In this document: positions 19,906-29,124 of the stretch, piece by piece
Numbering within the stretch: the first letter of the stretch is position 1
How the letters are laid out: each line of letters starts with the position of its first letter
Source of the DNA: an uncultured Bacteroidota bacterium
Lineage (GTDB): Bacteria; Bacteroidota; Bacteroidia; Flavobacteriales; Flavobacteriaceae
Direction: 5' to 3'
Length of the DNA stretch: 43,005 bases
Assembly (NCBI GenBank): GCA_903861155.1
Contig: CAIOTL010000248.1
Location: forward strand, 1 to 43,005
Program-made: the position numbers and the translations under genes
The notes under the pieces: model-generated
Told to the model about the DNA's origin: nothing
Seen by the model: the letters and a program-made list of their open reading frames with translations, nothing else
Databases searched by the model: none

Positions 19906-20970
19906 ATGATAACAGTAGAAAAAATCGGAATAATCCTTAGTCCCACTGATATAGAATTTGAAAACAATGGCGTTTTAAATCCTGGGATTTACCAGGAAGG
20001 AAACACCGTGCATATTTTATACAGAGCAGTACAAAACGGAAATATTTCAACCATTGGTTACGCAAAAACCGAAGGTCCATTTAACATTGTCGAAAGACAC
20101 GACCAACCCCTGATTAATCGGGAATTTGATTATGAAAGTCGCGGGGTTGAAGATGCAAGAATCGTAAAAATTGAAGATACATATTATATAACTTACACGG
20201 CCTATGATGGTTCAAATGCCATGGGAGCACTCGCGACTTCAAAAGATTTGGTCACTTTTAAAAAACATGGAATAATTACGCCAAAAATAAACTATCAAGA
20301 TTATGAACGCTATGCGCTTTGCAATGGCAATAAATTAAATCCAAAATACCATCATTACTATAGGCTTCATCAAGAAATGGGTCTAATTACTGATAAGTTA
20401 CGATTCATAAGAGACAAAGATGTGGTACTTTTTCCAAGAAAAATAAAAGGAAAATTTGTCATGCTACACCGTATCTGGCCTGGAATACAGATTGTTTTTT
20501 TTGAACAGTGGAGTGAATTGAACGATATATTTTGGAAAAAATACATCGAAAACCTTAAGGATTATATTGTTCTTGATCCAAAGGGAATTTTCGAAGTTAG
20601 TTACATTGGCGCAGGAGGTCCTCCTATTGAAACGGCTGATGGCTGGTTATTAATATACCACGGCGTACATGAAACAACAACAGGACATATCTATCACGCC
20701 AAGGCCGCTTTATTGCAATTAGACAACCCCAAAGTTGAAATAGCACGATTGAATTTACCTCTCTTTTCTCCTACCAAACAATGGGAAATCGAAGGTGAAG
20801 TCAATAATGTTGTTTTTCCAACGGGACACGCCTTATTCGGAGAAGATCTTTATATCTATTACGGTGCCGCAGATAAACATACGGCTGTTGCAAAAATAAA
20901 CATAGACGAATTGCTTAACGAATTAAAAAACAGTCTTGATAGATTTGATATTTCGGGGGTGGGGGGATAA
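19906..20970 (+). CDS. GH130-family protein, paralog 3 (motifs best preserved)
   Basis: NPGIYQEGNTVHILYRA, EDARIVKI, DKDVVLFPRKIKGKFVMLHR, GGPPIETADGWLLIYHGV. Confidence 0.88.
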   Translation: MITVEKIGIILSPTDIEFENNGVLNPGIYQEGNTVHILYRAVQNGNISTIGYAKTEGPFNIVERHDQPLINREFDYESRGVEDARIVKIEDTYYITYTAYDGSNAMGALATSKDLVTFKKHGIITPKINYQDYERYALCNGNKLNPKYHHYYRLHQEMGLITDKLRFIRDKDVVLFPRKIKGKFVMLHRIWPGIQIVFFEQWSELNDIFWKKYIENLKDYIVLDPKGIFEVSYIGAGGPPIETADGWLLIYHGVHETTTGHIYHAKAALLQLDNPKVEIARLNLPLFSPTKQWEIEGEVNNVVFPTGHALFGEDLYIYYGAADKHTAVAKINIDELLNELKNSLDRFDISGVGG

Positions 20971-20999
20971 AAACAATATGAATAACAATATTTCAAATT

Positions 21000-22037
21000 A
21001 TGATTACAATCGAAAAACTTGGTGTTTTGCTTGGCCCCACCGAAAAGTCGTTTGAAAAATATGGAACACTAAATCCGGGAGTTTTCCAAGAGGGAAATAC
21101 CGTGCATTTATTTTATAGAGCTGTAGAATTTGGAAACATCTCAACAATTGGTTATGCCAAATCAGATGGTCCTTTCAATATAGTAGAAAGAATGGAGCGA
21201 CCATTAATTGAAATTGATTTCGAATACGAAAAACACGGAGTTGAAGATGCTAGAATAGTGAAAATTGATGACATTTATTATTTAACCTATACTGCTTATG
21301 ATGGCATCAATGCATTGGGGGCACTTGCAACCTCAAAAGATTTAATCCATTTTGAAAAACAGGGGATAATTACCCCACAGGTTAATTATCAGGATTATGA
21401 GGACTTTGTGACCCGAAAAAATGAAGATGAACTGAATCCAAAGTACTTGCTTCTGTATAATCTTTTTGCCGAAATAGGATTAGTTGCCGACAAGTTCAGA
21501 TTACTTAGAGATAAGGATTTGGTACTTTTTCCAAGAAAAATTAATGGGAAATTTGCTTTGTTACATCGCATTTGGCCAGGAATCCAGATTGTCTATTTTG
21601 ACCATTGGAAAGATTTAACCAAATCATTTTGGGAAGATTACCTGAAAAACCTTACCGATTATATTGTTCTGGATCCAAAAGGTTTTTTTGAAGTGAATTA
21701 CATTGGAGCTGGAGGACCTCCCATTGAAACTGAATATGGCTGGTTATTAATATATCATGGTGTACAAGAAACAATAATAGGAAAAACATACCACGCCATG
21801 GCCGCTTTATTACAATTAGACAAACCTGAAATTGAAATATCAAGACTAAAATACCCTCTTTTTTCCCCAACTAGAATTTGGGAAAGAGTTGGCACTGTAA
21901 ATAATGTTGTATTCCCGTCCGGACAAGCTTTGTTTGGAAATGACCTATACATATACTATGGTGTGGCAGACGAGAACATAGCTGTCGTAAAATTAGACAT
22001 AAACGAATTACTTTTAGAACTGAGAATACAAACATAA
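21000..22037 (+). CDS. GH130-family protein, paralog 4
   Basis: NPGVFQEGNTVHLFYRA, EDARIVKI, DKDLVLFPRKINGKFALLHR, GGPPIETEYGWLLIYHGV. Confidence 0.88.
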   Translation: MITIEKLGVLLGPTEKSFEKYGTLNPGVFQEGNTVHLFYRAVEFGNISTIGYAKSDGPFNIVERMERPLIEIDFEYEKHGVEDARIVKIDDIYYLTYTAYDGINALGALATSKDLIHFEKQGIITPQVNYQDYEDFVTRKNEDELNPKYLLLYNLFAEIGLVADKFRLLRDKDLVLFPRKINGKFALLHRIWPGIQIVYFDHWKDLTKSFWEDYLKNLTDYIVLDPKGFFEVNYIGAGGPPIETEYGWLLIYHGVQETIIGKTYHAMAALLQLDKPEIEISRLKYPLFSPTRIWERVGTVNNVVFPSGQALFGNDLYIYYGVADENIAVVKLDINELLLELRIQT

Positions 22038-22048
22038 AATCATTTACG

Positions 22049-24310
22049 ATGGAGGCTAAAAAAGCAATAAAAATGTTAATTGTGAGTTCCTATCCACCTC
22101 GAGAGTGTGGGTTGGCGACTTTTTCGAATGATATTGTAAATTCTGTAAAAAAAGTATTTGGTAACACACTTCCTATTGAAATTTGTGCCTTGCAAAACGA
22201 AAAAAATAATTTTGAATATGACAATGAGGTAACCTATGTTTTATCTACCTCTTTCATAGAAGATTATCGGCAGGTTGCTGAGAAAATAAATGAACGAAAA
22301 GATATTAGTTTAGTTTGTTTTCAACACGAATTTGGTCTCTATGGTGGCGAATATGGAGATTATTTATTGTCATTCCTTTTAGCTTTAAACAAACCTATTA
22401 TTACCGTTTTTCATACTATATTGCCGGAACCAGACAAAAAAAGAAAAAAAGTAGTTTGTGCATTGGCAGATTTGTCAAACAAAATAGTGGTGCTCACCAA
22501 TAAATCCAAAGAGATTTTGATTAACCAATATAGTTGTCAAATCTCAAAAATAAAAGTAATACCACACGGAACCCATATCGTACTTTGGGAACAAAAAGAA
22601 ATATTAAAAAAAGAATATCACTACTCAGATAAAATAGTGATGTCAACATTTGGATTGATTAGCGAAAATAAAGGTATTGAAACCGTATTATATGCTTTGC
22701 CCGAAATTGTAGCCAAACACCCCGAGGTAATCTATATGGTAATTGGGAAAACACATCCTGAAATCATCAAAAGAGAAGGTGAAAAATACCGCAATATGCT
22801 TACAGAAATTGTAAAAGAACTTCATTTAGAAAATAATGTTTTTTTTATCAACGAATACCTTGAATTGAAGCAATTGTTAAAATATTTGACCCTATCCGAT
22901 ATTTATTTATTTACTTCCAAAAATCCAAACCAGGCTGTTAGCGGCACATTTGCTTATGCCATGAGTTGTGGATGTGCAGTTATTTCAACACCAATTCCAC
23001 ACGCAGTTGAAACTCTTGAAGATAATACTGGGATATTATTAAACGAGTTCGACAATGTCACGGAGTTTCAAATTGCAATTCTAAAACTTATTGAAAACAA
23101 AGAGGAATGCCTTTCAATGGGAAGAAATGCCTATTCACAATCTCACGCAACAACATGGGAAAATATAGCCATTAAATATGGATTATTATATGGTGAATTA
23201 ACAAGTAAAGAGGAAGATTTAAGATTTAATTTACCTCCCATCAAATTAGACCATATTAAAGAACTTACAACAAATATTGGAATATTACAATTTTCAAACT
23301 TTAGCCAGCCAGACCCATCATCAGGATATACGCTAGATGACAATTCAAGAGCGTTGATAAATATGGCAATGTATTATTCCTCTTACCTAGATGAAAGCGT
23401 CCTGAAGTTGGCAAACATTTATTTAAGTTTTATAGAAGGTATCCAGCGTGAGGATGGATTTTTTGACAATTATAGGGATATTGACCTTAAGCTAACAGAA
23501 CAAAATTTAGAAGTAAATTTAGAAGATGCAAACGGAAGAGCTTTATGGGCTTTAGGATATGTGATTTCCCAAAAAGAAATTCTTTCCTTGGATTTTGTGA
23601 AAAGGGCAGAAACTTGCTGGGAAAAAGCTTATAAAAATATCCATCAAGTTTCGTCTCCAAGAGCTATAGCGTATACCTTAAAAGGACTTTATAACTACCA
23701 TTTAGTTTCTCCATTAGAAACAATAAAATTACAGATAGAACAACTTGCAGATAAGATTCTGAATCTTTACCATATTAATTCAGCAGAAAATTGGTGTTGG
23801 TACGAAGATTATATGACTTATGTAAATAACGTGATTCCTGAGGCAATGTTATACAGTTATTTAGCAACTGGAAACAAGAAATATTTAAAAATTGCAACCA
23901 TTACTTTTGATTTTCTTTTATCTCATTATTTCATGAAAGGCCAGATAAAAGTAATCTCAAATCGTGGTTGGTTCAAAAAAGAAAATGAAAGAGAGTTTTA
24001 TGGAGAACAACCAATCGAAGTGGCTACTACAATTATCACTTTAGATTTATTCTATCAAGTTACTGGTAATATGAAATATAAAGACCAACTCGAAGTAGCT
24101 TTCTTTTGGTTTTTAGGGAACAATCACCTAAAGCAAATTATGTACAATCCCGAAAATGGTGCGTCTTATGATGGACTGGAAGATAAGCATATCAATATTA
24201 ACCAAGGAGCGGAATCAACATTATGTTTTTTTAAAGCGCGATTAATAATGAATAAATATGCAGAAAAAGCATCCTTTCAAAAAAAATTCTGGAGAGATTT
24301 AGATAATTAA
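22049..24310 (+). CDS. GT4-family glycosyltransferase with long C-terminal domain
   Basis: SSYPPRECGLATFSNDIV, FQHEFGLYGGEYG, FGLISENKGIETVLYALP, VSGTFAYAMSCGCAVISTP; residues ~400-753 form a second, mostly helical domain. Confidence 0.85.
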   Translation: MEAKKAIKMLIVSSYPPRECGLATFSNDIVNSVKKVFGNTLPIEICALQNEKNNFEYDNEVTYVLSTSFIEDYRQVAEKINERKDISLVCFQHEFGLYGGEYGDYLLSFLLALNKPIITVFHTILPEPDKKRKKVVCALADLSNKIVVLTNKSKEILINQYSCQISKIKVIPHGTHIVLWEQKEILKKEYHYSDKIVMSTFGLISENKGIETVLYALPEIVAKHPEVIYMVIGKTHPEIIKREGEKYRNMLTEIVKELHLENNVFFINEYLELKQLLKYLTLSDIYLFTSKNPNQAVSGTFAYAMSCGCAVISTPIPHAVETLEDNTGILLNEFDNVTEFQIAILKLIENKEECLSMGRNAYSQSHATTWENIAIKYGLLYGELTSKEEDLRFNLPPIKLDHIKELTTNIGILQFSNFSQPDPSSGYTLDDNSRALINMAMYYSSYLDESVLKLANIYLSFIEGIQREDGFFDNYRDIDLKLTEQNLEVNLEDANGRALWALGYVISQKEILSLDFVKRAETCWEKAYKNIHQVSSPRAIAYTLKGLYNYHLVSPLETIKLQIEQLADKILNLYHINSAENWCWYEDYMTYVNNVIPEAMLYSYLATGNKKYLKIATITFDFLLSHYFMKGQIKVISNRGWFKKENEREFYGEQPIEVATTIITLDLFYQVTGNMKYKDQLEVAFFWFLGNNHLKQIMYNPENGASYDGLEDKHININQGAESTLCFFKARLIMNKYAEKASFQKKFWRDLDN

Positions 24311-24311
24311 A

Positions 24312-25436
24312 TTATATGCTCTTCAAACCAAAAACCAACAAATCAATGTCTTCTTTTGTGTTGAAATGGCTAAAAGAAATACGCAAACTTGGTTTTTTCA
24401 AATCCTCGTTCGAAAGCATTTCGGCCAAAACATGAGATGGCTTAATACTTCCCGATTGACAGGCACTGCCACGAGAAACAGCAATTCCTTTCATATCCAG
24501 ACTAAACAAAATCATTGCTGTTTTATCTTCAGAAAATGGTAATAAAACATTCAAAATAGTATAAATTCCATCGGGAGTTCCATTAATTACAAAAGATGGA
24601 AATTCAATTTCAAGTTGGTCAATCAAATAGTTTTTCAATTCAGAAATATGGGATCTTTCGGTTTCCAAATTTATATATGAAATTTCCAAAGCCTTTGCCA
24701 TTCCTGCAATTTGATGTATCGATTCGGTTCCGGGACGTAAGCCTTTTTCTTGTTCGCCACCGTAAAATAAAGGTTGCAATCCTGAATTTTTCTTGACATA
24801 AGCAAATCCCACACCTTTTGGTCCGTGAAATTTATGCGCACTGGCTACCATAAAATCAATAGACAAATGCTTTAAATCAATTTCTAACTTACCAACGGAT
24901 TGTACCATATCCGAATGAAAAAGTGCATGATGTTGCTCGCAAATTCGCCCCACTTTTTCCAAATCAAGCGCAGTTCCAATTTCATTGTTCACGTGCATCA
25001 GACTCACTAACGTTTTGGGTCCTTGTAAAAGCAAATCGACTAAATGTGAGAGGTCAATTTCTCCGTTTGACTTAATCGCAACATAATCAACTTGAATGAC
25101 AAACTCTTTTTGTAAAGCTTGAACTGTCGATAAAACGGCGTGATGCTCAATTTTACTTGTGATAATTCGTTTTACTTTTAAATCCCTTACCGCCGATCGA
25201 AGAATCCAATTATTGGCTTCAGTGCCACAGGAAGTGAAAATAATTTCCTGTGTTAAAGCGTTCAACTGTATGGCGATGCTCTTTCTGGAAAGTTCCAAAA
25301 TACTTTTGGAATTCCGCCCAAAACTGTGTGTTGACGAAGGATTTCCGTAATCTTCCAACAATATTTTCATCATTTCCTGAACAACTTCGGGACGAATCTG
25401 AGTGGTTGAGGCGTTATCGAGATATATTTTTTTCAT
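24312..25436 (-). CDS. Cysteine desulfurase (NifS/IscS-like)
   Basis: MKKIYLDNASTTQIRPEV, SAHKFHGPKGVGF PLP lysine, SRGSACQSG catalytic Cys; ATG at 25436 preferred. Confidence 0.92.
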   Translation of the reverse strand: MKKIYLDNASTTQIRPEVVQEMMKILLEDYGNPSSTHSFGRNSKSILELSRKSIAIQLNALTQEIIFTSCGTEANNWILRSAVRDLKVKRIITSKIEHHAVLSTVQALQKEFVIQVDYVAIKSNGEIDLSHLVDLLLQGPKTLVSLMHVNNEIGTALDLEKVGRICEQHHALFHSDMVQSVGKLEIDLKHLSIDFMVASAHKFHGPKGVGFAYVKKNSGLQPLFYGGEQEKGLRPGTESIHQIAGMAKALEISYINLETERSHISELKNYLIDQLEIEFPSFVINGTPDGIYTILNVLLPFSEDKTAMILFSLDMKGIAVSRGSACQSGSIKPSHVLAEMLSNEDLKKPSLRISFSHFNTKEDIDLLVFGLKSI

Positions 25437-25441
25437 TGGCG

Positions 25442-25449
25442 CAAAGTTA
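25442..25449 (-). promoter_or_regulatory. -7 element TAACTTTG for cysteine desulfurase
   Basis: CAAAGTTA on + strand, 5 nt upstream of the start codon; implies a very short leader. Confidence 0.4.
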
Positions 25450-25454
25450 TGAAA

Positions 25455-25496
25455 TATCAATTGTCATTTCTCTACTATCAATTGTCATTTTTTCAC
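25455..25496. repeat. Two tandem 21-bp direct repeats in divergent intergenic region
   Basis: tatcaattgtcatttctctac / tatcaattgtcattttttcac, 18/21 identical. Confidence 0.75.
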
Positions 25497-25504
25497 TATT
25501 TTTG
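25497..25504 (+). promoter_or_regulatory. -7 element TATTTTTG upstream of lipoprotein gene
   Basis: TAnnTTTG consensus 18 bp upstream of ATG. Confidence 0.5.
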
Positions 25505-25522
25505 ACCCAAATATAATTTAAG

Positions 25523-26488
25523 ATGAAAAGAGTATTGAGCCTATTGTTTTTTGTGATGTTATTAAACGGTTGCAATGAGGGTAATTTAACTGTGCAAAAC
25601 ATTGATTTTAGTACTGTCGCGACACAAAGTTGCAGCACAAACAATATCATCTATAAACTAAATTCGCAAGAAGCCTTAATTATGCAAATTCCAACCACTG
25701 TTTTTGTAAATGAGCCAACAGTTCCGGGAACACCAATACTTATTAACATTGATAATTCGATAAACCGAGTGGTATATCGTTCTTATAATGGAATATTGAC
25801 TTCGGACAACATTTGCAACTCCATTCCGCCAGCAACTCCAACCGTATCTGACCAATGGACGGCAACATCAGGAACAATCCAAATAATTACAACCACGGTA
25901 ACCAAGCCGGGCACAGTTCCTGGCAGCACAACAATCACGGGTTATAACCATAATATTGTTTTCACGAACATCACTTTTGCAAAAAGTAACGGAACCCAAG
26001 TGTATCAAACTTTCCCTTTTGGCGATTATGTAACACCTGCAACTACTTTACCATTTCTCTTTGAAAAAACACTGGAAAGATGCACCTCCAACACTCCCAA
26101 TTTAATCTATAATTATACCAACAGCGAAGCCTTGACATTGAATATCGATCCTACTTTGATTACTAGCGCCGTAACTCCTTTAAATTCACCAAGAACAGGT
26201 TTAATTAGTTCAACTACAAATGCACTTTTTTATCGCTTGTATGCAAATGGAGTAATAACACCAGATTATTTTTGTAAAACTCCGGTTCCTACACTTCCAA
26301 CAATAAGTGAAGAATGGGTTGGCGCAAATGGTGTCTCGGGTATTAGTGGTATTATCGAAGTTACCACGACTACAAATGGAACTGGTTTTAAGCATACTAT
26401 TGTTCTCAAAAATGTAACTTTGACGAATGGAGGAAGCAGTTTCAACCTTGGAGACGCTTATATTTATGGCGATTTATTGACCAACTAA
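25523..26488 (+). CDS. Lipoprotein of unknown function with two internal repeats
   Basis: LLFFVMLLNGCNEG lipobox; two homologous halves. Confidence 0.75.
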   Translation: MKRVLSLLFFVMLLNGCNEGNLTVQNIDFSTVATQSCSTNNIIYKLNSQEALIMQIPTTVFVNEPTVPGTPILINIDNSINRVVYRSYNGILTSDNICNSIPPATPTVSDQWTATSGTIQIITTTVTKPGTVPGSTTITGYNHNIVFTNITFAKSNGTQVYQTFPFGDYVTPATTLPFLFEKTLERCTSNTPNLIYNYTNSEALTLNIDPTLITSAVTPLNSPRTGLISSTTNALFYRLYANGVITPDYFCKTPVPTLPTISEEWVGANGVSGISGIIEVTTTTNGTGFKHTIVLKNVTLTNGGSSFNLGDAYIYGDLLTN

Positions 26489-26495
26489 TTCGTTC

Positions 26496-27047
26496 TTATC
26501 TGCTGTTTTGCTTGATAAAAACCTCGGTTGCACCTTGTCCATATTTTTGATAATTACCGTCTTGGAAAGCAATATTATCATACCGTCCCAACAAAAAATC
26601 AAGTTCCGATTTCAGGATTCCTTCGCCAACTCCGTGGATAAAAACAATTTTGGGAATGCGGTTGCGAATGGCAAATTCGATGTGTCTCTTTGCTGTTTCC
26701 GATTGTAAAGTCAGGATGTCATAATTAGACATTCCTCGCTTGTTAGTAACCAATTTTTCGATGTGCAAATCGAATTCCGGTGCCGAAATTTCGTGCTTAT
26801 CTTTGCGTTCCTTGACGAAACTTCTTGCTTTTGGAATTTCTTTTTCCTTGGCAATATCATCTATATTTATCCTTTTTATAGACTCCATTAAGATACTGGA
26901 ATCGTTTACTTTAAGCAACTCATTGACCGCAAACGTCATCATAAAACCATTCTCGGTTTCTATCGCGATTTCATTTCCTTTGACTTCAAAAACCACTCCA
27001 TTTATGGCCTCATCCAGCACCGAAACCTTGTCTCCTTTATTGAACAT
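26496..27047 (-). CDS. Smr-domain protein (MutS2 C-terminal-like)
   Basis: FDLHIEKL, PKIVFIHGVGEGILKSELDFLL, YGQGATEVFI. Confidence 0.88.
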   Translation of the reverse strand: MFNKGDKVSVLDEAINGVVFEVKGNEIAIETENGFMMTFAVNELLKVNDSSILMESIKRINIDDIAKEKEIPKARSFVKERKDKHEISAPEFDLHIEKLVTNKRGMSNYDILTLQSETAKRHIEFAIRNRIPKIVFIHGVGEGILKSELDFLLGRYDNIAFQDGNYQKYGQGATEVFIKQNSR

Positions 27048-27222
27048 TTTCTTCTTTTTTATCTATATTTTTACTCGGGGTTTTGGCACTCAATTTCATC
27101 ATCCCCAACATAAATACGCCGATAGCAACTAAAACTATATAGACGTTTTTATCGGCTTTTTGTTCCTGGTAAAAAGCAGTTGCAATGGCAATAATCATTA
27201 TTGGAATAATAATCTTTTTCAT
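27037..27222 (-). CDS. Small membrane protein
   Basis: Two hydrophobic segments; overlaps the next gene by 11 nt on the same strand. Confidence 0.55.
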   Translation of the reverse strand: MKKIIIPIMIIAIATAFYQEQKADKNVYIVLVAIGVFMLGMMKLSAKTPSKNIDKKEENVQ

Positions 27223-27293
27223 ATCTTTAACTAATGGATTTCAAAAGTAATGAACTTTAAAACAATACCATTTATTATTGAAAAGGTTTCTTG

Positions 27294-27301
27294 TATTTTT
27301 G
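27294..27301 (+). promoter_or_regulatory. -7 element TATTTTTG
   Basis: TAnnTTTG inside the 5' end of the ORF-track entry, so the true start is downstream. Confidence 0.45.
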
Positions 27302-27323
27302 TACAATTATAAAAACAAAAACA

Positions 27324-27602
27324 GTGGATTTAGAAAACTACATGATTCCGTGCTTGAGCAAGACACTCTTTGGCATTGATTGTTTAGGATGCGGATTTCA
27401 AAGGGATTTCATGCTATTGTTGGAAGGAGACTTTACAACTGCTTTCGAGATGTATCCCGCTAATTATTCCGTACTCATTTTCCAGGAAATTGTTGGTTTG
27501 CATTTTATCGACAAACGAAACAATTACCAAAAACCAATCAAAGTTACGGCAATTCTAACCAGACTTTTTATGATTGTGGATCATGTTTATAAAACCTCCT
27601 AA
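27324..27602 (+). CDS. DUF2752-type small protein
   Basis: CLSKTLFGIDCLGCGFQRDFMLLLEGDFTTAFEMYPANY; likely GTG start at 27324. Confidence 0.75.
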   Translation: MDLENYMIPCLSKTLFGIDCLGCGFQRDFMLLLEGDFTTAFEMYPANYSVLIFQEIVGLHFIDKRNNYQKPIKVTAILTRLFMIVDHVYKTS

Positions 27603-27627
27603 TGTCTTTTTATTAGATGCAAAAATT

Positions 27628-28932
27628 CTAATCAGTCGTAAACTGCAAATACATCAAGGTTAGGGCAGCAGCCGTCATAAGAATTAATGCCGCAAAACCC
27701 AGAATATTTGAAGTTCTGCCATTGGTATATTTCCCCATCACTTTTTTGTTGTTTGAAATATGGAGAATGATGGCGATTAAAACCGGCGCAGTCAATCCGT
27801 AAAGGATGGCGGTATAAATCAATGCCTTAATTGGTGAAAACCCAATATAATTCATAGACAAGCCCAATATTAATGAGATTCCAATAACAACATAAAATGC
27901 TTTTGCTTCATGGAATTTTTTATCAAGACCTTGTTTCCACCCAAAAGTTTCGGTTACAATATAAGAAAGCGAACCACTCAAAACGGGAATAGCCAAAAAT
28001 CCAGTCCCAATTACACCAATTGCAAAAAGCAAATATGCCAAATTTCCGGCCAATGGTTTTAACGCCATAGCGGCTTGTTCCACTGTGTCAATCTTGTGAA
28101 TACCCCCATTAAACAAAACCGTTCCGGTGGTTAGAATGATAAAGAACATCACTAAATTTGAAAGCAACATTCCAAAATCAACATCTTGTTTCATATCATG
28201 AATTATCTTTTTATTCACCATCAAATGTTTTTTATTTTTATTCATTTCTTCCACTTCTACCGATGCTTGCCAAAAAAAAAGGTAAGGAGAAATGGTAGTT
28301 CCAAGGATACCAACGAGTATGCCCATAAAATTTTTATCAAATTTTAGAGTCGGTATAAATGTGTCTTTAAATATTTGCGCAAAATCCTGTTTATATAAAA
28401 AGGGCACAATAAAATAAACCAACATGACAATACAAAGATATTTTAGTGTTGAAGCAATTTTCTGATAAGGCAAATAGATAATTAAACCTAAAAGTATAAT
28501 GGTAAAAACCACGCAAAAATAAGTGGCATCAATAGAAGGAAATAGTAGATTTCCCACCGCTCCCATTCCCGCAATATCGGCACCGATATTCATTACAATC
28601 GCAGGAAAGCTGAACAAAAGCATTATATATAAAACTGGCCTTGGGTAATGACCTTTAAGGGATCCCGTCAAACCTTGCGAAGTGACCATACCAATTCTGG
28701 CACACATTTCCTGGATAGCAGCCATTAGTGGGAATGTAATTATCGCAGTCCAAAGTGTCGAAAGTCCATAAGCGGCTCCTGCCTGTGAGTAGGTTGCTAT
28801 ACCAGAAGGATCATCGTCACTTGCTCCTGTCACAAGTCCAGGCCCGATAATTTTCAAAAAATGAGAAAGTTTGTTTTTTATTTTTAGCATATTACCCATC
28901 TTATTGTTTTGATTAAATTGATTAGAACCCAA
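27628..28932 (-). CDS. Nramp-like divalent metal transporter, copy 1
   Basis: GPGLVTGASDDDPSGIATYSQAGAAYG and GTTISPYLFFWQASVEVEE; ~11 TM segments. Confidence 0.88.
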   Translation of the reverse strand: MGSNQFNQNNKMGNMLKIKNKLSHFLKIIGPGLVTGASDDDPSGIATYSQAGAAYGLSTLWTAIITFPLMAAIQEMCARIGMVTSQGLTGSLKGHYPRPVLYIMLLFSFPAIVMNIGADIAGMGAVGNLLFPSIDATYFCVVFTIILLGLIIYLPYQKIASTLKYLCIVMLVYFIVPFLYKQDFAQIFKDTFIPTLKFDKNFMGILVGILGTTISPYLFFWQASVEVEEMNKNKKHLMVNKKIIHDMKQDVDFGMLLSNLVMFFIILTTGTVLFNGGIHKIDTVEQAAMALKPLAGNLAYLLFAIGVIGTGFLAIPVLSGSLSYIVTETFGWKQGLDKKFHEAKAFYVVIGISLILGLSMNYIGFSPIKALIYTAILYGLTAPVLIAIILHISNNKKVMGKYTNGRTSNILGFAALILMTAAALTLMYLQFTTD

Positions 28933-29067
28933 AAATCACAAACTTGTTTCTCTAAAGAAATACAATCCTAAAAGGGTAACTTGCACTCGAAAAAAATAAT
29001 TTGCATGCTAATGTACCTTTTTATAAAATCACATCTGCAAAAATGGCAAATCATATTCGCTAATATT

Positions 29068-29098
29068 AAAAAAGAGGCTTATTGAAAACCTCTTTTTT
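29068..29098. terminator. Bidirectional terminator between Nramp copies
   Basis: aaaaaagagg (29068-29077)/cctctttttt (29089-29098). Confidence 0.85.
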
Positions 29099-29124
29099 GC
29101 CTGTCAAACCTATTCTATTTCTAA

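Noticed and set aside
17716-22037. Naming the GH130 proteins pesticidal (Cry7Aa-like) proteins
   Set aside because: That label sometimes attached to such sequences is unsupported here; motifs match GH130 and there is no toxin architecture
17716-24310. Polysaccharide utilisation locus
   Set aside because: No SusC/SusD, no signal peptides, no secreted glycosidases, no regulator nearby
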